A stretch of 64,000 nucleotides of DNA from Halodesulfovibrio sp. MK-HDV (GCF_009914765.1 NZ_WYDS01000007.1:62001-126000), one strand, 5' to 3'. Shown: positions 17,880 to 26,343, numbered from the stretch's first letter. Notes: generated by a model not told the origin, from the sequence alone. Translations and numbers: made by a program.

Positions 17880-18887
17880 CTAACACGATAACCACAAGCA
17901 AGCGTTATCAAGCTTTTTCCACACGTGAGCTACAGAAGAGCCCATAAGCATGTGGCGCATAAAACTGTTTCCTGTACCGGAACGTCCCATAGCTACTACT
18001 GCAAAGTTACCTTGATCGGAGGTTTCCATGATCACAGAAGCTGGGTCGTTAGAATGCATCAACTGGGTTCTGATGACACTTTCTTCCACACCGTTTGCAA
18101 CGAGCAGGGCAACTGCATCGGCTACAACCTGGTGGCTGGTTTTTGAAATGAAACACTGCGCTTTGCGCTGATTGCGAGACTGTTTATTCAGAAACGCAAC
18201 ACTCGGAGAAGCGGTAGTATATTTTTTACCGGGAGCCACATGTAGTACAGTAATTGTGTGCATTGGGTTGCTCGCAACCACCTGCGCTACATGTTCAGTG
18301 ATGTTTCTGGAGGAACGAGAACCGTCCACACACAACAGCACATTCCTGCGGCCATGAATCGATGAAGGGGCAAGCCAAATCGGTCTTGCACAGGACTGCT
18401 CGATAACTTCTTTTGTAATATCGGTGGAGCCGTTAATCATGCTCTCAAACCATGACTTACCACGTTTGCCTAGAACGAGAGCGTCATGGTTACCGTTAGC
18501 TGCTTCATCCATCAGATCCCAAGCCTTAGAATGGGTCTGCAGTCTAGAAAGAAGTGCTAAGCGGTTGCTTGAAATCCCTACCTGTTTCAGGCTAGCCTGA
18601 GCAGTGACCAAGCATGACAGCTGTTCACCTGTTCGTGCTAAGAACTCTTCAGCAACGGTCTCTTTGGCGCTGGCAGACCGTTCATCCGTGCCGGGTAACT
18701 GAAGTGTTTTAGCGTTTTGCAGATGAAAAAGTGTAAATTTTGCTAGTTCATCCTGGCAGAAAAAATCACGTACAAAACGAATGCCGTATTGTTTGGTATG
18801 GTCGTTTCCGACCCCAATGAGCACGCTAGGTTGTGTTCTATTTTGGGACCAAACAGATGATTTCATCAGTGTTGCTTGCTGCATCAT
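17880..18887 (-). CDS. Universal stress protein, tandem UspA domains
   Basis: 335 aa with two UspA-like halves. The second is clear: VLLCVDGSRSS strand and turn, and the C-terminal GRSGTGNSFMRHMLMGS nucleotide-binding pattern (G-x2-G-x9-G-S). The first half is more diverged but has a similar GKRGKSWFESMINGS loop, so both halves may bind ATP. Cytoplasmic stress or survival role by family. The ATG at 18887 is preferred to an in-frame GTG at 18896. A single-gene unit with a long upstream region. Confidence 0.85.
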   Translation of the reverse strand: MMQQATLMKSSVWSQNRTQPSVLIGVGNDHTKQYGIRFVRDFFCQDELAKFTLFHLQNAKTLQLPGTDERSASAKETVAEEFLARTGEQLSCLVTAQASLKQVGISSNRLALLSRLQTHSKAWDLMDEAANGNHDALVLGKRGKSWFESMINGSTDITKEVIEQSCARPIWLAPSSIHGRRNVLLCVDGSRSSRNITEHVAQVVASNPMHTITVLHVAPGKKYTTASPSVAFLNKQSRNQRKAQCFISKTSHQVVADAVALLVANGVEESVIRTQLMHSNDPASVIMETSDQGNFAVVAMGRSGTGNSFMRHMLMGSSVAHVWKKLDNACLWLSC

Positions 18888-19541
18888 ACTGTTCACTCAC
18901 TACTATGTTAATTGTTTCTCTGTGTTGGCGCACAGACCTGACTTGTTAATCAGTTGAGTTATTGATAACCGAACGTACTTTTTTTCACAAGCCTTTTATT
19001 CCAACCTTCTGTATTACTTATTTATAACACGAAAGTTAGTCATTACTTTATGTTGATCACAATTTTTTTGTGTTTTTTTGCCATAATTGAGAAAAGAACA
19101 ACCCAAAATAATTGAACAAATCATCAAGTAAAATTGCGGATTGAATAGTCAATCCGCAATGCCATAGAAGAGGCAGCAAGCAATTTCTAATCTCTTCTCC
19201 AGAATGACTAAGCCGTACTAACATATGTGATTGTGTACACAAACAAATTTATGTAAAATTTTATCTCGAGAATGCCACTCTCAGGGGCTTTAGTCGTACT
19301 TTTTGTTTGCAATTAACGATTTTCAAATAATGAGCGGCTGACGTTTTCTGCACTTTTTCACCACACCTCATGAGAGTAACGTTTTTAACATTGTCTTTTC
19401 AGTTACTTAAGGAAATAGAAAATTGCACCATTCATCAACCTGCTGGAATAATGGTAGTACTATGTGCACTGTAGCAGGCTTACTAAAAAGCTGTTACACA
19501 TGCACAGCACCTGCGTTTTTCGCACAGTTTCAGGAGATCAT
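18888..19541. other. AT-rich divergent regulatory region
   Basis: About 650 bp between the divergent Usp gene and the gene at 19542. It contains a perfect 12-bp inverted repeat ATTGCGGATTGA/TCAATCCGCAAT (19133-19144, 19149-19160, loop ATAG) without a T-tract, which could be an operator or RNA element. No other gene is supported. Confidence 0.5.
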
Positions 19542-20348
19542 ATGAGTAGCCCGACATCAAAGAGCCTGTATTACGGAGCCAACCCGCTTAAGCGCCCATC
19601 CAAGGATGACCTCACCCGCGTGACGGGACGCCCTATGCCTCATTTGCAGCAAGCGCAGGAATTATTAAAGCCATATCTTGTGTTCTCAAACCTCCGTTCT
19701 GTGCAAGCACTCCGTATCTTTGCCAACCTTGTCGGGCGCGATTACGGCATATTCAAAACAACTCAGCTTGCATATCTTCTCGGCATGTCCAGCCGAATCG
19801 TTGAATACGATATTATCGACGAATTTCTCGAAATGGCTCTACAGGACATCAATGCAAACAGTGTATTCCACGTTGAGATCACACATGTATTCAACCATTC
19901 TGAAGAACGCGACAATGCAAAAGACGATGAAGATGTACTTCCAGACGAAGTAGCATTTCTTGTTGTAGAAAAAGAGCGGTACGAAGACTGCCCGAAGCAA
20001 CTTGCAGGCAACCTAGTACGCCTTGCAAACTTTAACTCTCTCGAAGCCCTTGAGTATGCCGTCCAAATGGAGACCCGCAATCTCACCAGTGACTTTGTAT
20101 CCGAACTCCGCGTTGCAGAGCAGCGAGCCGTGCATATGACACGAGGCGGCAAGCGCTTTTATTTGAAGCGTTGGATTAAAGGCAATATCGACAGAATTAA
20201 CGGCACGACTTCGCAAAAAAATAAAGCCGCAGGTAAAGCCGCTGCTCTGATGCAAGCCGAAGAGTGCTTCAAAGTTCGAGGAGAATACTGCACTCCTCGC
20301 GATTCATACGCATGTACAGTTTGTCAGCAGGTATTTAAGACTCAATAG
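19542..20348 (+). CDS. Hypothetical protein with C-terminal CxxC pair
   Basis: 268 aa from the ATG at 19542, preceded by CAGGAGATCAT; frames extending upstream have no ribosome site. Soluble. The middle has a helical region that could include a helix-turn-helix (TTQLAYLLGMSSRIVEYDI), suggesting a transcription or replication regulator, but this is weak. The C-terminus carries Cys residues (CFKVRGEYC and YACTVCQQVF) that could form a small metal site. A single-gene unit with a terminator behind. Not recognised. Confidence 0.7.
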   Translation: MSSPTSKSLYYGANPLKRPSKDDLTRVTGRPMPHLQQAQELLKPYLVFSNLRSVQALRIFANLVGRDYGIFKTTQLAYLLGMSSRIVEYDIIDEFLEMALQDINANSVFHVEITHVFNHSEERDNAKDDEDVLPDEVAFLVVEKERYEDCPKQLAGNLVRLANFNSLEALEYAVQMETRNLTSDFVSELRVAEQRAVHMTRGGKRFYLKRWIKGNIDRINGTTSQKNKAAGKAAALMQAEECFKVRGEYCTPRDSYACTVCQQVFKTQ

Positions 20349-20357
20349 ATACAAAAA

Positions 20358-20390
20358 AACCACCCATAAACATCATGAGTGGTCCTTTTA
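20358..20390. terminator. Terminator between convergent genes
   Basis: Imperfect stem ACCAC/GTGGT with A- and T-rich flanks (20351-20390); plausible on both strands. Confidence 0.6.
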
Positions 20391-20410
20391 GTCACTGAAC
20401 TAGCTACTGA

Positions 20411-20704
20411 CTAATCTACTTGCGTCATTTCATTAAGGGTAAACGTCTTTATTGCACCCTCTGTATTCTTCATGAATGCAGCAAGATTTTCATTCTTCAT
20501 GTGAACCTGCCACAACTCCCGATTCTCCCAAGTTTCATAAAAAACAAAGAACTCAGGTTTTTCATTGTCCTGATGCAAAGTATATTGCAAGCACCCATTT
20601 TCTTTACGGGTGGGCTCAATAAGCTTTATTAATTCTGCTTTCATCAAATCAACACTTTCTGGATTTGCTTCAATCTGAGCAAGAATGGTCAACGGCTTTT
20701 GCAT
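20411..20704 (-). CDS. Antibiotic biosynthesis monooxygenase (ABM/YgiN-like) domain protein
   Basis: 97 aa single-domain dimeric ferredoxin-like fold typical of putative quinol monooxygenases: PLTILAQIEANPE strand, ENGCLQYTLHQD, FVFYETWENRELWQVHM and the C-terminal strand. The start at 20704 has GGAGAG nearby. It lies 45 bp downstream of the nitroreductase gene on the same strand, and both diverge from the LysR gene, so this is probably a LysR-controlled redox/xenobiotic pair. The substrate is unknown. Confidence 0.87.
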   Translation of the reverse strand: MQKPLTILAQIEANPESVDLMKAELIKLIEPTRKENGCLQYTLHQDNEKPEFFVFYETWENRELWQVHMKNENLAAFMKNTEGAIKTFTLNEMTQVD

Positions 20705-20749
20705 ACTATTCTCTCCAATTTTCTCCACGTCAGTACTGAGTGGAGTGAC

Positions 20750-21295
20750 TTAAAATGTATCTACGTGCACAAAACTTTCTACGAGTTTGTGCTTAGGAGC
20801 TACACCCTTCTGATTGCGATATCCAAGCGGGATTAAAGACACTACTTCCACACCTTCCGGAGCGTTCACAATCCCTTCCGCCTTGTCAGGATCAAACCAG
20901 CCAACGACAACAGTACCAAGTCCAAGAGAATGAGCTGCAAGGCACAAGTTCTGAGTGGCAAGACCGAGATCATACATGTACCAGTCACCATGTTTGGTAG
21001 CCATTTCAGAAGTTCCAAGTGTTCCGGACTGCCCTCTTCGAGCGCACATAGCCAGAAGAACTGGTGCATTTACAATGGCTGTATACGCAGGGTTTTTAGT
21101 AGGAACAGTGCTCTGCAACGCCTTACGCAGTTCTGGATCTCGCACTTCTACGACTTCCCAGCATTGGGAGTTCGCCCATGACTGTGTGCTCTCAATAATT
21201 TTGAAAAGCTCCCTAAGAGTCTCTTCTGAAACTTCCTGATCTGTATATTTGCGGATAGTTCTTCTCTCATACATTGCTGTCATTACTTCGTTCAT
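20750..21295 (-). CDS. Nitroreductase family protein
   Basis: 181 aa flavin-dependent oxidoreductase. The RRTIRKY N-terminal FMN-binding segment, SWANSQCWEVVEV, DLGLATQNLCLAAHSLGLGT, and the C-terminal PLGYR are family signatures. The size fits the small NfnB-like group. GGAGAG is five bases before the ATG at 21295. The first gene of the pair with the monooxygenase; transcription is divergent from the LysR regulator. Confidence 0.92.
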   Translation of the reverse strand: MNEVMTAMYERRTIRKYTDQEVSEETLRELFKIIESTQSWANSQCWEVVEVRDPELRKALQSTVPTKNPAYTAIVNAPVLLAMCARRGQSGTLGTSEMATKHGDWYMYDLGLATQNLCLAAHSLGLGTVVVGWFDPDKAEGIVNAPEGVEVVSLIPLGYRNQKGVAPKHKLVESFVHVDTF

Positions 21296-21388
21296 GATTC
21301 TCTCCAAATAGTTTTAATTCTCTGATTTCACTTTAAAAAAGTGACAAGAACATTCTATATAGGCACAACCAAATCATTATGCAAATTA

Positions 21389-21404
21389 ATAGTTGTCATA
21401 CTAT
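21389..21404. promoter_or_regulatory. Candidate LysR-type operator
   Basis: Inverted repeat ATAGT-N6-ACTAT in the divergent promoter between the nitroreductase and LysR genes, the size and shape of LysR-family binding sites. The flanks contain AT-rich promoter-like stretches. Inference from position and symmetry. Confidence 0.5.
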
Positions 21405-21426
21405 CAATTGCAATACACAATAGATC

Positions 21427-22293
21427 ATGAACTCAACCATACTAGAAATTGATCTGCTTCAATGTTTCCTCGCTGTCGTCCAAACAGGAGGATTCACAAA
21501 AGCTGGTGACAAAATAGGTCTTACCCAATCTGGCGTAAGCATTAAAATTAAGCGACTTGAGGGACGGCTTGATACAAAATTATTCACTCGTACAAGCAAA
21601 AGCCTTGCCCTCACACCTGAAGGGGAACTGTTAAAGGGGTATGCACAACGCATCATCAACCTGCATAACGAAGCGCTGCAACGTTTTGTCACCCCAATGG
21701 CATCCGGAACACTGCGAATTGGTATCGAAGATTACTTCGTTCCCAGCTTGCTTTCCCCCCTTCTCAGCCAATTCCGCCAACATCATCCCAATATTCATCT
21801 CGAAGTGACTATGGGAAATGGAATAACCCTTATTCCGCTATATAAAGAAGGCGCGCTTGATCTTGTAGTTACTGGAGACTGTAGCACGACCCTCACAAAG
21901 CAAACCTTACTGAAAGCCCCGCTTGTCTGGATTTTTGGTCAAGATTACGAGCTACCAGACACGCCCTGCATCCCCTTAGCCGTTTTTTCTGCACCCTGCT
22001 GCTTTAGAACCCAAAGCACAGAAGCGTTAAACCGAGCAGGCAAAGAGTGGGTCGTAAAATTTACCGGAAACTCTGTTGTAAGCATACAGGCTGCTGTCGA
22101 AGCTGGTTTAGGAATTTCTGCTTTGCCAGTATGGGCGCTAACGGAAAAATTACGGAAAGCTCCTGCATCGTACAACTTACCGGATCTTCCCCAACACAAA
22201 CTTGTACTTTTTGCTGATGATAACGATATAAATCCCGCAAAAAGCCTGTTTATTGATTTCATTAAAGTTGAAATGGCAAAACTGCTTATGTAG
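21427..22293 (+). CDS. LysR family transcriptional regulator
   Basis: 288 aa. N-terminal winged helix-turn-helix (QCFLAVVQTGGFTKAGDKIG, then SGVSIKIKRLEG), followed by a periplasmic-binding-like effector domain (about 90-285). Probably controls the divergent nitroreductase/monooxygenase pair and itself. The effector is unknown. The ribosome site is weak. A strong terminator follows at 22399. Confidence 0.93.
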   Translation: MNSTILEIDLLQCFLAVVQTGGFTKAGDKIGLTQSGVSIKIKRLEGRLDTKLFTRTSKSLALTPEGELLKGYAQRIINLHNEALQRFVTPMASGTLRIGIEDYFVPSLLSPLLSQFRQHHPNIHLEVTMGNGITLIPLYKEGALDLVVTGDCSTTLTKQTLLKAPLVWIFGQDYELPDTPCIPLAVFSAPCCFRTQSTEALNRAGKEWVVKFTGNSVVSIQAAVEAGLGISALPVWALTEKLRKAPASYNLPDLPQHKLVLFADDNDINPAKSLFIDFIKVEMAKLLM

Positions 22294-22398
22294 CGTGCGC
22301 GTTATAATCTCTATCGAAGCGTACACATTCAACAGCACAAGTCCCGATGATATTTTTTGAAAACCGACGAAGCAAAAATTATAGTTTGAGCACAAAAA

Positions 22399-22427
22399 AG
22401 GGTGGCATTAAGCCACCCTTTTTTTAT
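22399..22427 (+). terminator. Intrinsic terminator after the LysR gene
   Basis: Stem AAGGGTGGC/GCCACCCTT (22399-22407, 22412-22420) and a run of T. The same stem recurs at 25444 and 27885. Confidence 0.87.
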
Positions 22428-22774
22428 TTGAAAGATATTTTTATCTCGACGAATTGATACGCCATTTCAATTCCCTATTCGCACCCACAATAGAACAAGA
22501 TGCTGACTTGAATTAGATTTTGCCCGTTTCACGTTCTTCCATGAAGGCAAGAAAAGAACAGGGCCCGACGAATCGTTATTCAATATACAATGGCTATTCA
22601 CCATTACCTATCCCTGCCAAGAAGCTTGCAGAGTATAACGCTGTCCTAATAAAATTCAATAAAGGAAGGAGGTATACGCGGAAATGATGATATTTCTAAA
22701 ACAATATCAAGAGGCTATGCATGGTCAATTTGAACAAGCTGTTTTTTGTAATTCAAAAAAATTGAAATAAAAAA
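22428..22774. other. Intergenic, no gene seen
   Basis: About 350 bp, AT-rich, between two terminators. I see no supported feature beyond short inverted segments near 22530-22565. Confidence 0.4.
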
Positions 22775-22796
22775 AAGCCCACCTAAAGGCGGGCTT
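22775..22796 (-). terminator. Terminator of the RRM gene
   Basis: AAGCCCACC with GGCGGGCTT (22775-22783, 22788-22796); the single mismatch is a G-U pair in the minus-strand RNA, followed there by a long U-run. Confidence 0.8.
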
Positions 22797-22823
22797 TTAA
22801 TAATCAAAATAAATTTCGATCGC

Positions 22824-23087
22824 TTAGTAACGAGGACGAGATTCGCGAGGCTGAGCTTCGTTAACCTTGAGGTTACGACCCTGGAACTCAGAACCATTGA
22901 GGGATTCAATAGCCTGTGCAGCACCAGCAGCTTCCATTTCAACAAAGCCGAAGCCACGGGAACGACCGGTTTCACGATCTTCGATTACGCGAGCAGAAGA
23001 AACTTCACCGAAGTCAGCAAAAAGAGTACGGAGATCCTGATCGCTACATTCCCAAGACAAGTTACCAACATAAATATTCTTATTCAA
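22824..23087 (-). CDS. Small RNA-binding protein with one RRM domain, TTG start
   Basis: 87 aa. A single RNA-recognition motif: RNP2 IYVGNL at residues about 5-10, RNP1 RGFGFVEM near 46-53, then a short Arg-rich tail. Such proteins in bacteria are often cold- or stress-induced RNA chaperones. No ATG or GTG is suitably placed; TTG at 23087 has GGAG eight bases upstream and matches the family N-terminus (NKNIYVGNL). The minus-strand leader is A/T-rich, with a possible hairpin just before the ribosome site. Confidence 0.9.
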   Translation of the reverse strand: MNKNIYVGNLSWECSDQDLRTLFADFGEVSSARVIEDRETGRSRGFGFVEMEAAGAAQAIESLNGSEFQGRNLKVNEAQPRESRPRY

Positions 23088-23629
23088 AATAAACTCCAAA
23101 AAAAAAGATATCCCCAAAAAAAGCAGGGACGCGGCGTGTATCAATTCTAAAAAAAATACACTTTGTTCAAATCAATCTTGGGAAATTACCTTGCATAAAT
23201 AGATAAGTCAACACCTATTTCAATAAATATTGAAGGATCGACCTATTTCATACATACATATCGCTTTGCGTGTCTGTCTTGATATCTAAATTAATGTAAT
23301 TAAGAAGGGTTGGCTGATAGCCGCCCTTTTTTTACATCCAAAATCTACGCTTGAAGAGCTATCACCATTCTCAACTAACTATCCAAACAATTTTTCTCTA
23401 TTGGGTAGGAGTTGATATCTCTTGTTACGATTAACAGCCTCAATGTCGTCAAGAGGTGTAACGCTATCTTTAGATCATCGTTACACCTAGCTAGCACCCT
23501 TCTACCATCGATTTAGGAGAATTCGTAATGATAGCATTTCTGGTGCGAAAACGTGTCGTGAGAATAAATTAAACACAAAATAGCAGCCATAGAAGAAAGA
23601 ACATGACTGTTATAAAGCTAGGAGGGGTA
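23088..23629. other. Leader region with terminator and start of a duplicated unit
   Basis: Includes the RRM promoter side, a terminator-like hairpin (23304-23333, AAGGGTTGGCT with AGCCGCCCTT and T-run), and from about 23340 a stretch clearly homologous to 26450-26714. Shared blocks include the segments ending CACCTAGCTA and CATCGATTTAG. The homologous leaders probably hold the promoter of the downstream modular genes. Confidence 0.6.
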
Positions 23630-23860
23630 ATGCCTAATTCACATCAAGCCATGACCACTAAATAATTTGTGAGTAAAGAAGTTTTCAAATCACATAACTC
23701 TCCTCAAAGGGACACCAGAACTCGCAGAAATGATTTGCAAACTGAATTTTGGAAAGTTATTCCAAACATAGGAGCCTGTGAAGCATGCCAAGCTATGGGC
23801 GAGGGAGTTCATTGGGAAAAACCAGAGCGTCCGCACCCTAATTGTAAGTGTGAAATCGTA
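23340..23860 (+). repeat. Copy 1 of a diverged tandem duplication (pairs with 26450-26938)
   Basis: About 300 bp of leader plus about 230 bp of the following coding module align by eye with 26450-26938. Homology stops abruptly after the codons for HPNCKCEI. Confidence 0.75.
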
Positions 23861-24157
23861 CTGGGGTCAATAAAGGTTGGTATAAATGGATATTTGCAAG
23901 GCATGAGAGATACTGCGTCAAAAAGCTTCCCTGCTGGCCAGTCCATTAATATTACCATTTACAACCGAGGGCTAGGCTTTGATGGTGTTTGGATTACAGT
24001 AGATGGTTCACAAACCAGAGGCACTGGCCATATGATGTGGGGCTCATCCAGAACTCTTAGCTTTTCTAAATTGCATGAAATTCCTGTACCGTGGAAAGTT
24101 CATTTAATGGCTGATGGTGCTGCAGAATGTTGCTTCGAATTCATAATCAGGAACTAA
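23630..24157 (+). pseudogene. Modular protein copy 1: N-terminal HPNCKC module plus unique C-terminal domain; nonsense codon at codon 12
   Basis: Compared with the intact paralogue at 26715, the proper start is the ATG at 23630 (AGGAGGGG ribosome site), but codon 12 is TAA (23663-23665) where the paralogue has a Glu codon. Translation might restart at GTG 23669, giving 162 aa. Residues after the restart share the module SKEVFKSH...DTRTR...QTE.WKV.P, C-x2-C, HWEKPERPHPNCKCEI with 26715 (47 of 62 identical by hand alignment). The following 95 residues are unrelated to that paralogue, beta-rich (INITIYNRGLGFDGVW) and cysteine-containing. HPNC-K/R-C resembles the end of Mu gpF/SPP1 gp7-type domains. 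A toxin-like role is inferred from layout only. Confidence 0.6.
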
Positions 24158-24160
24158 AAA

Positions 24161-24661
24161 ATGAAAAGTATCACTCTATTGTTACTATTAGCACTGTCGG
24201 CTTCTCTGGCATATGCGGAAAGCATCATCCCCATTTCATGCGATGATGTTGCCAGAACTTCTGTAAATCAAACTCTGTCATCAGACGCACCAATCCATGT
24301 GAAAGAATACCCATATATATATCTCACCGGTGTATCTTTAACACCCGAAGCTTATGACAAATTTCACCAGTTTTATAATCCAAACATAATTGAAATTACC
24401 CACCCTGACGGAACAAAAAGCGAACTAAACCCCATTCGCTTATCCACATCCACAGGAATCGTTGCTGTAGACAGTCCGTACAGAATGCACGTAAGTGGCA
24501 AAAGCCTTCTTCTTATTTTTAAAACAAGAGAAAAAGCTTTGGAAGCAGCACAGAAGATATGCCCGCAGATAAAACCGGAAGTTTTCTTTCTGTATGATTA
24601 TCTAGAAAAACAGCGCTTAAGAGAAAAAGCAGAATTAAGTTGGTTAGATAACGAGAACTAA
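24161..24661 (+). CDS. Exported protein, candidate immunity partner 1
   Basis: 166 aa with a signal peptide (LLLLLALSASLAYA, cleavage before ESII). The mature protein is periplasmic and about 145 aa, with two conserved cysteines (ISCDD and KICP). It is paralogous to the protein at 24850 along its whole length (ESIIP.SCD, EYPY.Y, PDGT, YR.HV, KPE.FF). The gene begins three bases after the stop of the modular gene, so the two are surely co-translated. The position directly behind a variable C-terminal domain, the export signal and the tandem duplication suggest an immunity protein; no known family is recognised. Confidence 0.8.
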   Translation: MKSITLLLLLALSASLAYAESIIPISCDDVARTSVNQTLSSDAPIHVKEYPYIYLTGVSLTPEAYDKFHQFYNPNIIEITHPDGTKSELNPIRLSTSTGIVAVDSPYRMHVSGKSLLLIFKTREKALEAAQKICPQIKPEVFFLYDYLEKQRLREKAELSWLDNEN

Positions 24662-24849
24662 CACCGGACTTGGCACTGATGGTGTAATGATTACAACTGA
24701 TGATTCTAACCACCACCCCACCAATCACCTACTGCGATGTTATCCCAATACGTTACACAATCTGTTAAAATGCCTCTTACATTATGAGTAGAATCAATGC
24801 TTGCTGGTGCTGATGAATGTACTTCTGTTATCAAATCTGGAATTAAAAA
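24662..24849 (+). pseudogene. Degraded copy of the variable C-terminal domain of the 23630 gene
   Basis: Between the two exported paralogues, the plus strand reads NTGLGTDGVMITTDDS just after the stop codon, matching NRGLGFDGVWITVDGS of the upstream protein. The last 45 bases (LAGADEC, then AATTAAAAAATG) match its end (MADGAAEC, then AACTAAAAAATG). The middle is shortened and contains stops. So a second domain-plus-partner cassette once stood here and only the partner survives intact. Confidence 0.65.
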
Positions 24850-25338
24850 ATGAAACTTTTCATCCCATTGCTGCTATTAACGCTATCAGCTTCTCTGACA
24901 TATGCAGAAAGTATCATTCCTGTTTCATGCGATGAGATTGCTAGAATTACTATTGTCCAAGCTAGGACATCAGACCCACCTGTCCTCACAGAAGAATATC
25001 CATACGTGTACCCCACCGTATTCTGGCTTAAGCCCGAAGACGCCTCAAAATATCAAGAATTTACTGACCCAAACAAAATCGCAACTATCTATCCTGACGG
25101 GACAAGAGTTGAGTACAGGCCCTTCCTTTTATCAACACCTGAAGGAATTATTGTTAGCAACACCCCATACCGAATACACGTCAACGAAAAACAAATTCTT
25201 ATTTATTTAAAAACCAAAGAAGAAGCATTTGATGCAGCACGGAAGGTGTGTCCAAAGATAAAACCAAAAGCATTTTTTGTGTATCACTACCTCCTAAAGC
25301 AACACTTAAGAGAAAAAGCTGAATTAATGGACAGATAA
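24850..25338 (+). CDS. Exported protein, candidate immunity partner 2
   Basis: 162 aa, full-length paralogue of 24161, with signal peptide (IPLLLLTLSASLTYA) and the same two cysteines. It is preceded by the remnant domain described at 24662, the same order as domain then partner in the first cassette. It is more diverged in the middle, as expected if it protects against a different variant. A terminator follows at 25444. Confidence 0.8.
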   Translation: MKLFIPLLLLTLSASLTYAESIIPVSCDEIARITIVQARTSDPPVLTEEYPYVYPTVFWLKPEDASKYQEFTDPNKIATIYPDGTRVEYRPFLLSTPEGIIVSNTPYRIHVNEKQILIYLKTKEEAFDAARKVCPKIKPKAFFVYHYLLKQHLREKAELMDR

Positions 25339-25443
25339 GCTTTCCATCTATCGGTTATTCAAAGAATGCGGAAAGTGGGAATAATTATGCGAAAGTCTTT
25401 TCTATACTCATAGCCTGAACAGTTAGCGGACATAAAAACAAAA

Positions 25444-25469
25444 AAGGATGGTCTAGAGCCACCCTTTTT
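25444..25469. terminator. Terminator, homologous to that at 27885
   Basis: AAGGATGGT with GCCACCCTT (one mismatch, one wobble) and a T-run. Part of the duplicated block 25436-25711/27880-28158. Confidence 0.7.
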
Positions 25470-25602
25470 CCATTTCTTAGAATAGATACATCGTACACAC
25501 GTTTTCAGCGCCATAAGCACTGCGCATACATAATTCGCAGTCAAGAGGGCGTCCCTCTTGCTCCCGCTGAGAAGCGCCCTCGGAGAGCCGCCGGAGGCAG
25601 CT

Positions 25603-25711
25603 TTACTTACTCACCATAATATCCAAGACAATCTTGTTAGTCTCACACATGCCTGCGCTTCCGAGGCGACCAAGGTTCTTGATGCAAATTTCAATATCAT
25701 CATCCACGATG
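25603..25711 (-). pseudogene. 3' fragment of cyuA
   Basis: Encodes only the C-terminal end (DDDIEICIKNLGRLGSAGMC, then ETNKIVLDIMVSK and stop), almost identical to the end of the intact gene at 28044. There is no start; homology begins abruptly at about 25711. A remnant of the duplication. Confidence 0.85.
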
Positions 25712-25760
25712 TAAGAATCAACACGATCAGACCATAAGACACTAAAGCATCTCATTTCAG

Positions 25761-26081
25761 CTATTGAACAACAGCTTTCATGACCCTGTATAGCAATCTT
25801 ATTTTCTCATCATCTGCTTCGCTGATCATCCGGCTAACTTCTTTTCGTAATTCCAGACAATCTGCTTCGTGAGCATTCTCAAAAAGTTCGCTTGTTGCCA
25901 CCCCAAGTCCCTCGGCTAGTTTACTGACTAAAGTAATAGTCACGTTTGCTTCACCACGCTCAAGCTCGCTAATATACTTTGCCCCAGAGTCAGCTGCAGT
26001 CGCTAGCTGTTCTTGAGTCATTTTCTTAGCTTTACGTAATGTACGTACTCTTTTTCCTAATCGTTCCAGTTCTGTAGACAT
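25761..26081 (-). CDS. XRE family transcriptional regulator
   Basis: 106 aa. Helix-turn-helix of the Cro/CI type in residues about 8-63 (RVRTLRKAKKMTQEQLATAA, then ISELERGEANVTI), followed by a short C-terminal helix pair that may dimerise. It lies between the two copies of the duplicated unit, on the opposite strand, like a control gene for the flanking modules; this is inference. GGAGGA precedes the ATG. Confidence 0.9.
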   Translation of the reverse strand: MSTELERLGKRVRTLRKAKKMTQEQLATAADSGAKYISELERGEANVTITLVSKLAEGLGVATSELFENAHEADCLELRKEVSRMISEADDEKIRLLYRVMKAVVQ

Positions 26082-26133
26082 GGAGTCCTCCTATAAGGGC
26101 ATCATGTCCTTTGAACGAGGACATCAAAACACT

Positions 26134-26233
26134 TTATAACAAGAATTTTACCAGAAAAAGTTCGTTATAGGTTCAATAGCTATTGACTTTTTCCTTTTAT
26201 CAAAAGAATAATATTAAAAAAGTTTGTTATAAG
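26134..26233. promoter_or_regulatory. Candidate XRE operator array and promoter
   Basis: Three related boxes upstream of the XRE gene: TTATAACAAG (26134-26143), TTCGTTATA (26161-26169) and TTTGTTATAA (26223-26232). The first is inverted relative to the others. A plus-strand promoter-like pair TTGACT/AATAAT lies between. Consistent with autoregulation. Confidence 0.5.
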
Positions 26234-26307
26234 ATGAAAAGCGAATTTTATTACTCTCATTCTTTTTCATAGAACTTTTTACGCCTCAACTCCCTACCTA
26301 GAGACTG

Positions 26308-26343
26308 CAACAGCCCGTATCAAACACTCAATACGGGCTGTTG
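26308..26343. other. Perfect 13-bp hairpin
   Basis: CAACAGCCCGTAT/ATACGGGCTGTTG with a 10-base loop (26308-26320, 26331-26343). No T-tract follows directly on either strand. Perhaps the end of a short transcript or a processing site. The rest of 26234-26420 shows nothing else. Confidence 0.5.

Larger units (their letters stand above)
25436..25711. repeat. Duplicated block: terminator, palindromic element and cyuA 3' end (pairs with 27880-28158)
   Basis: The two blocks share, in order, the terminator, AGCACTGCG, the palindrome AAGAGGGCGTCCCTCTT, GCCGCCGGAGGC and the last 35 or so codons of cyuA. Part of the palindromic stretch is identical in both. This marks the right edge of the duplicated unit. 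Confidence 0.85.
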
